Part shown: positions 5,100 to 5,154 of the stretch, in pieces
Numbering within the stretch: the first letter of the stretch is position 1
Layout: each line of letters begins with the position of its first letter
Assembly: GCA_031284645.1 (NCBI GenBank)
Contig: JAITXS010000057.1
Location: 1 to 5,154, forward strand
DNA: 5,154 bases
Direction of reading: 5' to 3'
Source of the DNA: Spirochaetaceae bacterium
GTDB lineage: Bacteria; Spirochaetota; Spirochaetia; Treponematales; Breznakiellaceae
The notes under the pieces: model-generated
What the model saw: only the letters and a program-made list of their open reading frames with translations
What the model was told of the DNA's origin: nothing
The model's database searches: none
Translations under genes and position numbers: made by a program

Positions 5100-5154
5100 T
5101 TAAGCCGCATTGCCAATATGGTCTTTATGTTCCTGTTTTTCCAACTCCTTAACA
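5100..5154 (-). CDS. C-terminal end of an insertion sequence gene (partial)
   Basis: On the minus strand the frame entering from the right edge reads VKELEKQEHKDHIGNAA and stops at TAA (5102-5100), just inside the terminal repeats. This position is where the last gene of an IS21-type element (the istB-like ATPase helper, or a single transposase in other families) would end. Seventeen residues are too few to assign a family, so the call rests on its position in the element. Confidence 0.45.
   Translation of the reverse strand, partial: VKELEKQEHKDHIGNAA

Larger units (their letters stand above)
5039..5154 (-). mobile_element. End of an insertion sequence, IS21-like (continues beyond window)
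   Basis: The tip reads TGTCAACGCAACGTG, beginning with TG as in elements with TG...CA termini. It is followed by two near-identical repeats ending GAAAATGTCCCC, typical of the multiple terminal transposase-binding sites of IS21 elements. The inner part holds the 3' end of a minus-strand gene that stops about 60 bp from the tip, so this would be the right end relative to gene direction. On the minus strand the last six bases of the element are TTGACA, an outward -35 box, a feature known for the IS21 right end. The other end, the transposase genes and the target duplication are outside the window. IS481-type or other families with similar ends are not excluded. Confidence 0.6.

Noticed and set aside
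5038..5102. Plus-strand 21-codon frame MSTQRENVPFF... over the insertion sequence end
   Set aside because: It is made of the two terminal repeats and has no ribosome site.

Overview
The window looks like accessory chromosome of a spirochaete, most probably a Treponema-like species. This rests on three things: an Ig-like lipoprotein with the 'ITGVP ... L.G.KVEPANATNKTI.W' pattern common in treponemal surface lipoproteins, a relaxed spirochaete-type lipobox (FIGC), and an Rpn-family (PD-(D/E)XK, 'putative transposase') tail of a kind abundant in treponemes. The assignment is inference from protein style; no rRNA or other marker gene is present.

Layout, left to right. Positions 1-378 (+) hold the 3' part of an Rpn-family nuclease gene. 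Its reading frame runs through a minus-strand terminator and 44 bp into the end of the next, convergent gene. Positions 335-3593 (-) hold a compact four-gene cluster, transcribed right to left: a soluble DPM1-like family 2 glycosyltransferase (2886-3593), a DUF2304 small membrane protein (2546-2899), an SMR/EamA-like four-helix membrane protein (2193-2549) and a large DUF2142 multi-spanning membrane protein (335-2185). The genes overlap by 14 bp, overlap by 4 bp, and are separated by 7 bp. A rho-independent terminator (261-307, -) closes the cluster. The glycosyltransferase has no ATG at its true 5' end. It appears to start at AUU (3593) behind a strong Shine-Dalgarno, so an ATG-only caller would lose its first 109 residues, including most of the catalytic motifs.

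Positions 3679-4449 (-) encode a 256-residue lipoprotein with one Ig-like domain and a helical C-terminal half. It lies upstream of the glycosyltransferase on the same strand, separated by 85 bp that contain a 14-bp hairpin fully paired only in minus-strand RNA. Upstream of it is a long terminator-like hairpin with a T tract (4520-4587, -) and a minus-strand promoter candidate (4684-4711). That promoter-terminator-gene order would suit a transcription-attenuated leader, or a separate short RNA.

Positions 4588-5038 carry no convincing gene. They hold promoter-like sequences, four tandem copies of the heptamer TTGGGTA and an 11-bp inverted repeat. From 5039 to the window edge is one end of an insertion sequence, probably IS21-like, with two 20-bp terminal repeats and the last 17 codons of a minus-strand gene.

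Proposed combined role (inference): the glycosyltransferase loads a sugar onto a polyprenyl phosphate at the inner face of the membrane, DUF2304 may tether or regulate it, the SMR-like protein flips the lipid-linked sugar, and DUF2142 acts as a GT-C-type transferase on the outer face. This would be analogous to three-gene Gtr glycosylation systems, modifying an unidentified surface molecule.
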